Shown in pieces: positions 21,974 through 33,800 of a stretch of DNA of 39,464 bases (its first letter is position 1; each line of letters begins with the position of its first letter). Source of the stretch: Multifurca ochricompacta (lineage: Eukaryota > Basidiomycota > Agaricomycetes > Russulales > Russulaceae); the NCBI GenBank assembly GCA_022496185.1, contig WTXG01000308.1, positions 1-39,464 on the forward strand, given 5' to 3'. A program made the position numbers and the translations under genes. The notes below the pieces were generated by a model. That model saw only the letters and a list, made by a program, of their open reading frames with translations. It did no database searches and was not told the DNA's origin.

Positions 21974-24900
21974 TTAGCTCCTCCAGTATTGTGCAATGTC
22001 GTGGAACCGATCGACAACTTTCGTGAAATAAGACGTCTCATTCAAGAGGGTCTCAAAATGTTTCATCGCCTCTTCCTCCGTGAGATCCAACATGAACTTC
22101 TCTTGCAATAGCTCGTGAACGTTACGACCCTTTATGTCAGGAATGTTCGCGTCGACCATCAACGTGACGAGATTGAGAATGAGGTTCGCGCTCTGCCGTA
22201 AGATGCTGAACGCCGTGAAGCAAAAATTCGTGAAGCGCGCATAGTGTTGAGAGTGCGGGCCTCCCATCCCATCGACCATCTCTTTACAAACCTTGACCGC
22301 GGGTGGATACAATTTTGGATCGTGCCCGAGGATATAACCAAAGTCGACATGGAAAAAATGTCCTGATGCAGTATCTTAGCCTTTACCAACCCACATCGAA
22401 ACATTGAAGCATAGAATTTTTTTCTTTTTTTGGGGAGGGGTAGGCTTACCATCCGGAGCGACGAGGAGATTGTCCAGATGACGATCGCCAATGCCAAGTA
22501 TATAGGTGACGACGCAATACCCCGCTTGGATATCAAATTTAAAAAAAAATACAGATTTCGTGAGTTTCTGGAGGCTTACCACAACTACGAACGAATGTAT
22601 CGATGACACCGGGATCGACGCCGTACGTCCCAACACTACCCTCGTCGGGGTAGTGTGCGCGCATGTAATTAAGGAGCGTCCCATTATCGCTCACAATGCT
22701 GGCGATGGTTTTGCTCGGAACAAATTCCATCATGCCCTGTTGGGGTCCCGTGGCAAGTACGGGATATGGCGTCAACTTGACATCAAGATTCTCCTGCCGG
22801 AGCAGCCTGTCCATAAGTGTGAACAATTGGATGACGAGCTGATCTTGACGCAAGTCGTCCCCGTCCTTGAACATGATGGGATACTCGGACCCATCCGAAC
22901 AGCTGAAGTACAACAAGAGTGGAGACAAGTTGGATTTGAAAATCGAAGCCTTCTCCGGGATGACCCCCACCACTTCAACGTTTCCGTTGAGCGGGAGAGC
23001 GAGAGGAGCCATGGAAAGAAGATTGTTTCTGGAATCGGCGAGGAAAGAGCGTAGCTTTTCGATTCTCTTCGGTCGCGGCTCCTTTTGATTACTAAATTCC
23101 TTGGCGCGTTTCGCGAGAGAGGCGACGAGCTCCGCCTGGCGACCAAGAAGCTCTCTACGTTCCTTTCCGTTCTCTGACTGCAGAACGAAGTTTAAGCGTC
23201 ACTCGGGGTCAACTGAAGAAGAGGAATGGAAATAGAGAAGTCATAGTACCTACCTCCAACAAGTGCTTCAGGAAGTTGAAGATGACTTTGCCATACATTT
23301 TCCCCATCAGACGATCCTCCAGAGCAACTTCAACGGTCAAGTACCAGTACAATCTGTAACCAAGCACACGATTATTCACAGCGCGAGTGACCAAGAAATC
23401 CGCGAGACCGCTATCGTCATACGACACAGCACTTGCTGTCGAACGCAATGACCTTGTGTCACTGGCTGAGCTCTCAAACTTGAGGGCTTGCACCAGCTGT
23501 AATAGATATAACATGAGCTCCTAAGGTGTAGTAGTGAGTCAGGATGTCCGCCACTGTACGAGGTGCCACACACGTACGTCGTCGTCTGCTCTCGCTAGTT
23601 GTTTCACTGCAAAAGCCCGCACACGGGAGTCAACAGTGCCAGGGCCTAGAAGCTCTAGCGCGTCATCTGTATCGATCTCCGTCCACATGGGAAGTAACTC
23701 TTCTACAGCCTGCTTCACTTCCATTGGGTCTCGCCATGTCACCGATTTGACGAATTTGGTCAGACCTCGCTTGTCGCGCGTAAGGTAAAAGCGGTACTTC
23801 CACACCAGGTCTTTCTCCTCTGAAGTCAGGACTTGGCTCGGCGCGTAATTCAAAATTATCTATAAAAGATTTAGAAAAGGATTTCAGGATCTCCCTTTTT
23901 CTTTACCCGCGAGAAAAACATATGGAACGTACCCCGAGCTCATCACGCAATTTAGTGTTGGGCTTCAGCTCGCGGTCATAGGGACTGCTACGGTGACTGC
24001 GCACGAGGCGACGGTGTTTGTCTTCAACAGGATTGTCCCGTAGTACGTCGGAATCTACAATGGCCCACATGTATGTGTCGGCGTGAAATGACGGGGGAAG
24101 GAGAGGAGGTATCGCCGTATGTGTCGTGGGCGGCGGGGCGGATGGTTGGGAGGTCGAGGCCACAGCTTCCTGTCCGCTAAAAAGTCAACATCACGCGCAA
24201 GGAAAGAAAAAAGAAACGCGTACAAGCTCGCTGAATATAATAGGGAAGTCGAAGCGTGGCAAATCGATATAAAGATACAAATTGTTCGACTTCTCAGTCT
24301 CCATCTTGAACTCTGTTTAGCCGGTGTGTGCAACGGGGAAGAGAGGGGTCATATATGTTCACCCACCGCGTGAATTCTGACATCCTCCGGAAAACCAACT
24401 TGTCGAGCCATTCCGACTTGGGCATATCTCCCGCTCGTGCTTCTTCACTAGCTACAATAGTTGAATGAAGAGCAGAGGAGACTAAGTTCTACTTCGAATG
24501 CGGGATAGACAAAGGGGGGAGGGGGGCGCTGTCGCACCTTTTCCAACCTTCCCATCTCATCTCTAATTCCTGACTTGCTCGGAGTCGTAGTTTCCACGCT
24601 TCCATCGGCTTCCTTGCCGGCCATAACAACATTCGATGTTTTCCCCTCCTCAACGTCCTACCAAAACGTAAACACTATCCATCAGCACCTAAGTCAGCAC
24701 GAGCACGGGGGGAAAACAGCACACCATTTCTTGCTGAACAGCCTGAAAGTCGTGCCGCCAACAGGCACCGCTGCGCGAGGCCCGGCTATATCCCATACAG
24801 TAAACGTGATCTGTGAGCTGAGCGGGAGGTCGCAATAGCGAATCGGTAGTGTGATCCACTCGTTCCACCTGGTTTCAAGAGAGGTGAGCCGTTGATGTAC

Positions 24901-25330
24901 CGCGAGTGAGGTAGAACACTAACGTATAGCTATTCTTGAAGGCCTTGTAGGATGTCCGGAATGGGATGGTGAGTGGCTTGTTGTCCGCAAGGAGTTGACA
25001 AGTAACGTAGAGGTCTGAGAGGGTACTATTCAAGATGTCAGGTCCCGCTGGGGAAGGGACGGGGGGAGGGGCCAAGAAGCAAATAAGGTAAAGTGAGCGT
25101 GAGCGTACGGGGATTGAACACCATGGAAACGCAATTCAGGTTTTTCTATGAGTTCTGTGAGGGGTCGAGGATGGCGTGTACCTTCTAGTTGAGATCTGTA
25201 TGATGAGTGAGTTAGTTAGCACATCGCATCAGGGGGGGATAGAACGAAGCGCAGACATTCGAAAAGTAACGGGAACTTTGAGATCACAAGAGCGTCCGAA
25301 ACTGAAGTCCTCCTTGTTGTCCTTGTCCAT
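21974..25330 (-). CDS. VPS34: Class III phosphatidylinositol 3-kinase Vps34
   Basis: Makes PI3P from phosphatidylinositol on endosomes and autophagosome precursors, in complexes with Vps15 and Beclin1/Atg6. ATG at 25330 starts [20 protein letters not shown]. Next comes the C2 domain ([34 protein letters not shown], about 24870-24760). The helical PIK domain follows ([39 protein letters not shown], about 23830-23480). Then comes the kinase domain with [19 protein letters not shown], the catalytic-loop motif GIGDRHLDN near 22480, the activation loop [13 protein letters not shown] near 22340, and the C-terminal membrane-binding helix ending IAQYWRS at 21974. The conserved catalytic Asp, His and Asn and the DFG are all present. 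The gene has many short introns and no break was found in the parts checked. Its stop lies 149 bases above the Nto1-like start on the same strand. Confidence 0.93.
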
Positions 25331-25479
25331 TTTATATTGACAGTTAAATGAAAGATTGGAGGAGTGAGCCCGCGTTGAGGCTGACTGCTGACACTCGGGT
25401 AATTCGGGATAAGGCGGGCCGGGTCAACATGACGATTTCTATATAGTACAAATACATGACATGGTACTAATGGCAGCGC

Positions 25480-27226
25480 TCAAACACGCGTGCCATACAC
25501 ATCCTTAGGTTCAACACCAGACTGTCCCTTACGGGCGTTCGCCTGTGCCCATCTAATTACAAAGAGTATCAGTATATCAATTCAGTAATAACAGAGGGGG
25601 ACGTACTTTTTGATTCTGATGGACTCGATCTGGATGAAGCCCGTCGTGTCAGTCGGTTCAAAGCCTCCCAACACGTCCATAGACGATTGCTGTTCATCAT
25701 ATAGACCCTAAACCAGATCATCAGCAATCAATCCCAAGGCGAACAAACCTCACCCCTTTCCGCGCGGCTTACCTCGTCAGACGAGCGTCCTTCGATGATC
25801 ACGTTACCCTTGTATAACTTCAACCGGACGATGCCATTCACTGTGCGCTGACTCGCGGGTATAGCACTCGTGACGAACTCGCGCTCCGGAGTGAAAAAAT
25901 GACCGTTGTACAAATGCGGCCCAACTCGATGGTAACAAACTGGTCGCGAAGTGCACGGACGTTTCGATCGAGCGTCAACCCCTCCAGATCGATGTGCGCC
26001 TCACGCAGGATCGTGGCACCAGGAGACTCATAACACCCTCGCGACTTGACGCCAATGAAGCGGTTCTCGACAATATCGATGCGCCCGATGCCGTGCTTAC
26101 GGCCCAATGAATTTAACGCAACGAAGATGTCGACAGCGTCCGTGTGCGTTTCCGAGCCCGCGGTCACTTTCACCGGTATGCCACTCTTAAACTCGATCGA
26201 TATGGACTCGGGAGTGGCGGGCGCATTTTCGGGAGAGGAGGTCAGCCTCCACATATCAGCAGGCGGCGTGGTGTTGGGTTTTCTAAGACTCCAGACTCGT
26301 ATGAGATGTGGAAAATGTTCTCGTCTGTCGACCACGACTTTTCAGCCGTCTGTTGTACGGGGATCTGCTTCTCTGCAGCATAGGATAGTAACGCCTGACG
26401 GCCCGCGAATCGTTCGTAAAATTCTGCGTTTAGTTCACAACATCGTTTAGTAGAATCCAGTAAATTTGTACACAACATGTACCCACCGGGGATCCGCCAC
26501 GGTGCGAGCACCTTGATATCGGGTTTAAGCCCGTAGAAGGCAAGTTCAAACCTGACTTGATCATTTCCTTTCCCTGTACACCCATGAGCCACGAAGCTGG
26601 AAGTATGAATGTTAGATTCTAAAAAGTATTTAAAAACAGTTGGAGGTGCTTACTCGCATCCCTCCTTGGCGGCAGTGGCGATCATTCCGCGAGCGATGAC
26701 AGGACGTGCTAAAGAAGTTCCAAGAAGGTACACGTTCTAGTTGAAAATGAACACTGTCAGATAAACGTCATGTCTCGCGAAAGGGCAAATTAACCTCGTA
26801 GATGGCATTAGCTTGGACTGCGGGATAGATAAGCTCGGTCACGAACTCGCGCTTTAGATCCTGCGTGCGGTTCACTTAGTTATTCCGCAATATGAACATA
26901 AACATAAACAGTCCCGACGAACTTCGAGATAAAACTTTTTCGCTCCAACACCAAGAGCTTTTTTACGAGCAGCCTCGAAATCCTTCATGTAGATATATGA
27001 TTAACAGTCCTCTCGTGGATTGTCAGCCATGGCCGCTCACCTCCTCTTGACCAACGTCGGCCATGAAAGCGTAGACTTCATAACCTTGTTCAATGAGCCA
27101 CGCGAGGATGCACGAAGTGTCTGTGAAATGTCTCAGCCTAAGCTCCAGGGCTATGTGCGATCGCAGGTACGCTCACCAAGGCCACCAGAATAGGCCAGGA
27201 GAACGCGACCTTTGGAAGCAGACATT
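25480..27226 (-). CDS. ARG1: Argininosuccinate synthase, with an apparent frameshift
   Basis: Joins citrulline and aspartate using ATP, the penultimate step of arginine synthesis. ATG at 27226 starts [20 protein letters not shown], with the SGGLDTS pyrophosphate-binding loop of N-type ATP pyrophosphatases. Following segments match the family in order: [87 protein letters not shown], and the C-terminal [19 protein letters not shown]. The protein ends with TGA at 25480-25482. Near 25912-25914 the frame breaks: after TIELGRI the continuation LYNGHFF lies in another frame, as if one T were missing from a T-run on the coding strand. No splice signals explain this. In an essential anabolic gene this is more likely a sequence error than decay. 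Confidence 0.93.
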
Positions 27227-27628
27227 ACTATTTGTTCTCAGATTTTTTTATGGGGAGGGGAGGTGTTTTGGTTAAGTTGTGGACGAGTTCCGCATTTTAA
27301 CTCTCGAGGCGGGAGATAAAATGGTGATCAGCTGATAGATTATGATCTATCAAATTAATGGTAGTACAGGATTCCCTGTTCGCTGTCATTGTCATGTGTG
27401 TGTGGAGAATAGCTGCGACGTAATGTCAGTACGACATTTTAGTTAATTTATGTTTCTAAAATCCACCGTGTCACAATAATTTTGGTTTAGCGTAACCAGT
27501 CAAAGTACAGAGACTTCACAGCTCAGGGGCAATGGATTTCACACAAAAAGTCATGCGGCACACCAGCGCCTTTTCATTTAAATACTCTCACATCCTGGGA
27601 TCGATAGAGCTTTTCGCAACAAATCCCC
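27227..27628. promoter_or_regulatory. Divergent intergenic region between ARG1 and the RidA-family gene
   Basis: 402 bases hold the upstream regions of two divergent genes. The proximal part on the RidA side has AAATACTC near 27579 as a weak TATA-like element. No operator was recognised. Both neighbours concern nitrogen and amino-acid metabolism (arginine synthesis; hydrolysis of reactive enamine/imine intermediates), so co-regulation is conceivable, but this is inference from position. Confidence 0.4.
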
Positions 27629-28205
27629 ATGACCAAAGAGATCATCTTCACAGAAGACGCCCTTCCGCCGCTGCCCATCTATTGTAGGCACAAGCTTTAT
27701 CTGATCGATACAGTGTAGATCTGATCAATTCAATGCAGCGCAAGCTGTCGTCTCAAACGGTACCGTCTATGCCTCTGGGAACATCGGGATTGATAGAGAG
27801 TTCAGGCTAGTGGAGGTTCGAGGATCAGACAGTGAGTTCGGTGGATTTACTGCTGGTATGGTATTGCAGTCTGAAGACCGATTATATTTACAGCGTGCGG
27901 CACTTCAGAATTTGGAAAAAGTTCTGAAGGCATCTGGTTCGGGCTTGGAGCACATAGTAAAGGTGAACATCTATTTGAAAAACCTGGCCCGGGACTTTAA
28001 AAGTATGAATGGATCTACTCTGAGGTTAGCAGAAGAGGATCGAAAAGTTTGCGGTTGACTGATTGATGATTCCCCCCCTTTCCTGCAGTTTTTCGAAAAG
28101 GGGAAATTCCCGGCGAGGACGTGTATCGGAGTTTCTGAACTTCCTCTAGGAGCGGATGTGGAGATCGAGTGTGTAGCTGAAGTTGTGGAAGAAAAAAAGA
28201 ACTAA
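27629..28205 (+). CDS. RidA (YjgF/UK114) family enamine/imine deaminase, with apparent frameshifts
   Basis: RidA proteins are small trimeric enzymes that hydrolyse reactive 2-aminoacrylate-type intermediates from pyridoxal-phosphate enzymes. The gene starts MTKEIIFTEDALPPLPIYSQ (intron 27684-27738), then AVVSNGTVYASGNIGIDREF. A DQTRAALQNLEKVL segment across intron 27832-27893 is followed by KASGSGLEHIVKVNIYL. After intron 28025-28088 comes FFEKGKFPARTCIGVSELPL and DVEIECVAEVV, with TAA at 28203-28205. The conserved Arg (PART) and the C-terminal Glu are present. Two apparent shifts break the frame: around 27814-27818, just before the second intron, and around 28010-28014, just before the third. 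Each places the next family-conserved residues in another frame. Either the copy is decaying or the sequence has small indels. Confidence 0.85.
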
Positions 28206-28508
28206 ATGGATGCCTCGGATGGATGGAGGTCAGTGGCAAAGTAGTTTGTGTATGTGTCTATTCACGTGACGTTACTGTAATATAAATATGACTAAGCGTC
28301 GCCTCTGCTGAACTAAAAGACCTACTAAAAGACCTACTGTAGACCTTTCCTTACTTGACTTGACTTGGGGACGGACGCTAACCTTGACTAGACCATCACG
28401 TTCTCCTGAGTTAGTGAGCCCATTCACAAGTACGACTAATCATCGCTTCTTTGTGCTCAAAATATGCTTCGTCTTATCTCATTTAGCACCCGTTTAATCT
28501 ACGAAGCA
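28206..28508. other. Intergenic region between the RidA and RING genes
   Basis: No coding frame. It contains a tandem duplication TAAAAGACCTAC/TAAAAGACCTAC near 28314-28337 and a short TTGACTTGACTTGG stretch that resembles wording inside the solo LTR at 12253-12828, but no TG...CA ends or target duplication could be defined. Confidence 0.4.
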
Positions 28509-30488
28509 ATGGACTCAAACATGACAGCTCCTCCTCGCACCCGACGATCCTCTCATAGACGCGAGAATCATCCTGCTGGACCTGATCGCCCTCTCTCAGT
28601 AAAGAAGCAGCACCTGACAGATCCCGCGAGCAGAATCGTCACTTGTCTGATGACGACGACGTCCCTTCCGTCAGGGGCGAAAGACATCGTAGAAAGAAGA
28701 AACACCCCTCTTCATCGTTGAATCCCCCCTCGAGCTCTGGTATCCGCTCGGGATTGTCTACTCCCGATCCATTTTCGGAACGCGCGCACAAGTCTCACAA
28801 GCAAAAACGGAATGCTCACGGTCACTCTCCGATGCGCCTTCCAACGTACCTCGCACTGTACCGCGTAGCAAGAGGGATGTGTCCCATGAGGGGAAATACC
28901 CTCCAGCCAGGACATCAAGCGTAGTTGCACCATCTGACGATGAAGCGGCGTCCCAACCCATCTACACTGGACCTATTGCCGTCATGGAGTTCAATAAGAT
29001 GAAGAAAGAGCTGGAAGTGCTCAAGAAGGTCTGCTTGTTTTCGCTCCATGATATATAAGACGCAGTTCACCGAACCTACCTAGCAAACGACTGCTTATAA
29101 TAAGACTATTGAGAAGCAGTCAAATGTGCGTGGCTCATTTTCCACGTTCCGCGCTCCCTACTTCCTGACGCCCGTATCAGACTATCTTGTCTCTGGAGAA
29201 CCATTACGTTCAATGAGTCGGGTTCGTCGCGTCAACATTACCTTCATACCCCAGTGTCTCACTTTTTTTATTTATTTCTCAATTACAGGCTCACAAGGAG
29301 CAGCTATCTAAGATAGAAGTGTTGAAGACGAGAACCAAACAATCAGACGAGGTACACCATCCCACAATTAGAAGAAGAAAAGATCACCTGCTGACAGTTG
29401 TTTAGCTGGCATCCAACATTGAAGGAACTTTACAATGTCAGATTTGCATAGACACACTTACTAAGCCTTTCGCGTGAGCGAGGTCCTCAGTTTAATCGCC
29501 CTCATCATACTCAAGCTACTGTTTTCACAGTCTTTCCCCCTGTGGTCACGTTCTCTGTCAGGGATGCCTTCAAGATTGGTTCCGTAGTGCCCCCGTACCC
29601 CAGGACGAAATGGACGTTGACGAACCTTTACCACTTGTTCTTCGCAAAAAGACATGTCCATTTTGCCGCTCTATCATTCGGTCCCGTCCGCTTCCTCTCT
29701 TTGTCCTCAAGAGTCTTCTCTCGATCCTCTCAAAGGGAAAATCAAGGGATGCCTCCGGCTCGTTACGACCATCCCCTCCTCCGGACCTCGAAGACCCATG
29801 GGCAGAGATTTTCCCCCCTTTGCGAAGCGACTCCGACTCCGACGCGCAAGATGATGATGACGAGGACTATTCCGAAGACGATGACGATGATGACGACGAT
29901 GACGGTCATTGGGGTCCATTTGACGTCACATATGACGACGACGACGACGACGACGATGATGATGATGATGAAGGAGACGGAGACGAAGGAGACGAAGAAG
30001 ATGTTGACGTTGATGTTGATGATGATGACAACGAGCGATTGCAGGAATACGATAACGCCTCGAACGACGAATACGAAGGCGAATGGGTCATGCCCAACTG
30101 GGAACCGCCCATTCATCGCAACTCAAACTCGGACCCTCTCGACCCCGACCCCGCCATCGACACGCTCCTCAGGCGCGGAGCAACGCGCGGCATGATCGAA
30201 TCCTATGAAATGGAGTACTCACACGATGAGGGACTAAGCCTTTCCGTCGACGATGGTATCGTCCTTCATATCGGTTGGAATCTCAACCTCGCCGAAGACG
30301 ACGGGGACGGTGAACGTTTCGTAGCCTGGTGTCTCGAGGACCTGGAGGCTCGGTCCTATCGATGGACCTTTGTCGATCACGACCACGTATATAGACTCGT
30401 ACGGTCGGACGCCTTGGACGAGTACGCCACGACAGATTCGGAGTGCTGGATCGGGATCGAGAGCGGCGAAGACGAAGGTGGCGCTTGA
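28509..30488 (+). CDS. C3HC4 RING-finger protein with coiled-coil and very acidic tail
   Basis: A probable E3 ubiquitin ligase of unknown target. After a Ser/Arg/Pro-rich N-terminus there is a helical Lys/Glu-rich stretch across several short introns (FNKMKKELEVLKK; AHKEQLSKIEVLKTRTKQ). The RING finger follows: CQICIDTLTKPFA, then after an intron LSPCGHVLCQGCLQDWF and after a longer insert CPFCRSIIRSRPLPLFVLK (29430-29710), giving the C3HC4 ligands in order. The C-terminal part has a run of Asp encoded by GAC/GAT repeats (29850-30030) and a globular-looking end finishing at TGA 30486-30488. The N-terminal exon shows two places (near 28595 and 28830) where the reasonable continuation moves into another frame, so the first ~130 residues are uncertain. 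The start is chosen as the ATG at 28509 because of its Ser/Arg-rich continuation. Confidence 0.75.
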
Positions 30489-30846
30489 AAGTAACTCGCC
30501 CTGTTTTTTTTTTTTTTTATATATATATCTTTTCTGGGGGAGAGAGGACAGAAGGACAGAAGAAGTGAAGAAAGTTGACATTGTTATATAGTACAGCTAC
30601 ACTACACAAATTGAACTGGATAAAACTGGATGATAAAAATAAATTTCCTATCATAGAACTAACCGCCCGGTGTGCAGGACGCACTCATATGATTATATAT
30701 AGAGAGCGGCGCGTTGTTGTTCTACAATACGAAAAAGTGCTACACTAATTTAAAAAAAAAAAAAAATTGCGAATAGATGGGGGAGAAACATTTGAGTTCC
30801 CTTTAGGAAATTATTTGAATCCCCCACAGGGCAAAAACGAAAAATA
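30489..30846. other. Convergent 3' region between the RING and Doa10 genes
   Basis: Two genes end toward each other here. The region contains a 15-base T-run at about 30505-30519 followed by TATATATATAT, and a 15-base A-run at about 30751-30765. No coding frame. These are likely 3' untranslated sequences; no specific polyadenylation signal stands out. Confidence 0.45.
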
Positions 30847-33800
30847 TTAGTTGACCGCGAGTCCTTCCACGGCCTTTCCTTCCGTGCCCGCCACCACATC
30901 ACCATCATCTTCTTTGTTGTGCCCATTCTCCTTCTCCTTCTCCTTCTCCTTCTCCTTCTTTTCCTCTCCGTCCTTCTCTTGCTCATAATTACGCAAACGC
31001 ATCTCAACAAGAAACTCCGTATCACGAATCGTCTGAGACCACCGCGCGAGCGCTCCAGATCCCGTCAAACCGAGTCGGATGATCCCCACCAAAGCGAATA
31101 TGCCAGGGTAAACGTGCATAACTAGGAAAAAGAAAAAAAAAATCAATGAATCAGTAGGGAGGGGAGTGTAACAGAAAAAAACCAAATTGTGGAACACGGA
31201 GAAAGAGTGAGAGGAGAAAAGACTTACATATGAAGCGTTGGTCGACCTGCAAGGAACTAACATACCGTACAATGGCGACAGCGGTAGGTGGCAATCCTAG
31301 CATTCCGACGAGTCCGGCGAGGAGCGGCGCGATAACTTCAACAGTAGCGCTGAGCGGTTCCGGATTTGTCCATCCGTGCGCTTTAATCTACCAGACAAGA
31401 TAGGAGGGGGGAGGAAGGGGGGGGGGAAAGAAAAAGTCGCTCTTAAGGGGAAAACGTAACAAGTTTAAAAAAAGCAAGTTGACTCACATGATTGAAACCC
31501 GTCGTGATACGATTCAGCGGGCGTAAGCGATGCGCGTGAAGTACGATCTTCGCGTAGATGATTCCCAATGCCCACATATCCACCGCACGCACGTTGGGCA
31601 CCAAATCCGGATTCAACAACAGACGGATGGGCATGATAAGGTACAGCTCCACCACAAGACCGATAAGAGTTGGGATGACGATGCCGACGAAGAAATGATG
31701 TACGATATCTTGGCCAGCCAGAGAACGGTCCGCTTAAGAAAGTATAAAGGCCAATTTCCACGCGCCTCATCCGCACTGCGTCGTTGACGTCTCTTTTCCA
31801 TTCGTTCGATGGCGTGACCGACCACCCAACAGCCCCAGAGCGCATAAAAACCAACGAGAAAAGAGTATCCGTCGTGCATTTGCCTTTTGGTGAAAAGGTT
31901 GAACACTCCGCGGCCAAGCAGGACAGGCACAGTCACAGAGGCGGTGACAAAGAGACAGCCAATAACCCAGAGTGCGAAGATGAGCAGACCTATGCGGTGC
32001 TGGAAGTGAGGAGGGATATGAACCACGGTGTAGTCATCTTTTGGATTTCGCTTGGCCTTCTCTGCTTCAGCGTCTTGTATCTCAATCAGCATACGTGCCT
32101 CATCATCCACAGGCAGGCCGTCGGCGTCGACCCTGGCTGTAGCGCGCATGTCTCGAGGTACCGCGACGTTGTCACTGTTAGGTACCCGGCGATAACTTCC
32201 ATGGGAACGCGGCTCGCTTTCTGCGGCTTTACTGCCCGAGTCTTGAAAAGGGAACCAGCTCGGGTGGGAGGGCTCTCGCTCCTCTTCCGGATGACGCCCA
32301 CCGAACATGTATGACGTGAGACGAAGCCAAGCGCAGAGATACTTCCAAATCTTGATTGACGTCTTGCGGAGTACCTTCCTGGGCCGGAAAAAGCGCAGCG
32401 TGTATGGTAAAAGAATGTGGAGGAACAGGAGGTCAATGGGGATGTCGGATAAAGGCTCACTATATAACACTAAGTTTCAACTCGTTAAACTTATAGGGAA
32501 GACATAGGGACGCACCGAGGTTTCCAACGAAGAGGTAGCACCAAACCCCTTCCCAATCGCATAAGTCCTCCAATAGATCCCACACCGCAGGCGACCACCA
32601 AGCCATACATGATCGCGCTCACTGAAAGCTTGCGGAGTTGTACCAATGCAGGGCGGTCGAGAATGTCACGAATAGGGTGAAAATTCTGGTCAGACGGGTC
32701 TTTGATGAACCACATTGCTCCGGGGCGCATGATCGTGCGGCAGCCTGCTAATAAGATCGCAAATTGATACCTTTAAAATAAATAAAAATAAAAATCAACG
32801 ACGAAAATAAAAACAAAAAAAAAGTAAGAAACGACGAACATGAACATTGTGCCAACGACCCAGTGATAGAAGATTGCGGTCAAGGGCGCATATTGAAAAA
32901 ACGCGATCCGAGATTCAAGGCTCGCTTCAGGGAAAAGCCAGATAGAACACAAGTCGAGGTTGATACCACACCCTAACGGGAATAAAACCAATTCTACAAT
33001 GATGAACGTTGCTACCTAAAAAACGGGGGTTTTTTTTTTCTTAGTTAGGGGGTTCGGTGAAAGTAAAAAAAAAGAAGGTAAAACTAGCCTTGACCACGAG
33101 CAACTGTTGCCGTACTGCGCTCCTTACTGCTCTCCCAGCGCTCTTCACAGTCCCAACCGTAAAAATGTTGAGGTAAAACGCGATCAAAAGGCCAATAACA
33201 GCATAGCCAAGTGCAATAGCAAAGACTCTCTCCCCAGTTCCGTCCCCGAGAGCCAGTTTTGTCCAACCAGTCGCGACTTGATACGAATTTATCCTGACTT
33301 GTTTGCCCAAGGCTTCCAGGTACGGTTCTACCGTTAAGACGACAGGGTGGTTAGACTCCAAGATGCGATCAATGATGGACGGAGTCGGATCAGAGCGTGG
33401 CTCGGGAGCAAGTTTTGAGGGAAGAGAAACGAGATATTGGGTTGCCTTATCCCAAGGAAGGCCAACGATACTCTCTCGCTGCAACGCGATCAGCGAAAAG
33501 TCATCCATCATGAGAACAGGCGGCCGAAAGCTTACTGTTCTTGCAACAAATTGCGCAGACTTCTCAAGAGTATCATCTGTAATGACTCGTGAAAGGGCCC
33601 AGAGCGCAGTATCGAGGAACCCATGAAACAGACGGGTCATGGATGGAGAATCGCGTAACCAGCCACGAAAAAAATTGTGTCAACCACGGGATCTGTCACA
33701 ATGCGAATAACTCTTATAGGCCAGTGAAGCACTTGAAGCGCGCGCCTTGGGTCGAGCTACCCGAAAAAAAAAAAAAAAAATAAGCCCAAGTTGTAAAGGA

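Noticed and set aside
28206..28508. Possible second LTR fragment
   Set aside because: Shares only short TTGACTTGAC-type words with the solo LTR; no ends or target duplication found.
29542..30195. 217-codon frame overlapping the RING gene
   Set aside because: It is the shifted reading of the GAC/GAT repeat (runs of Met and Thr); the RING frame explains the region.
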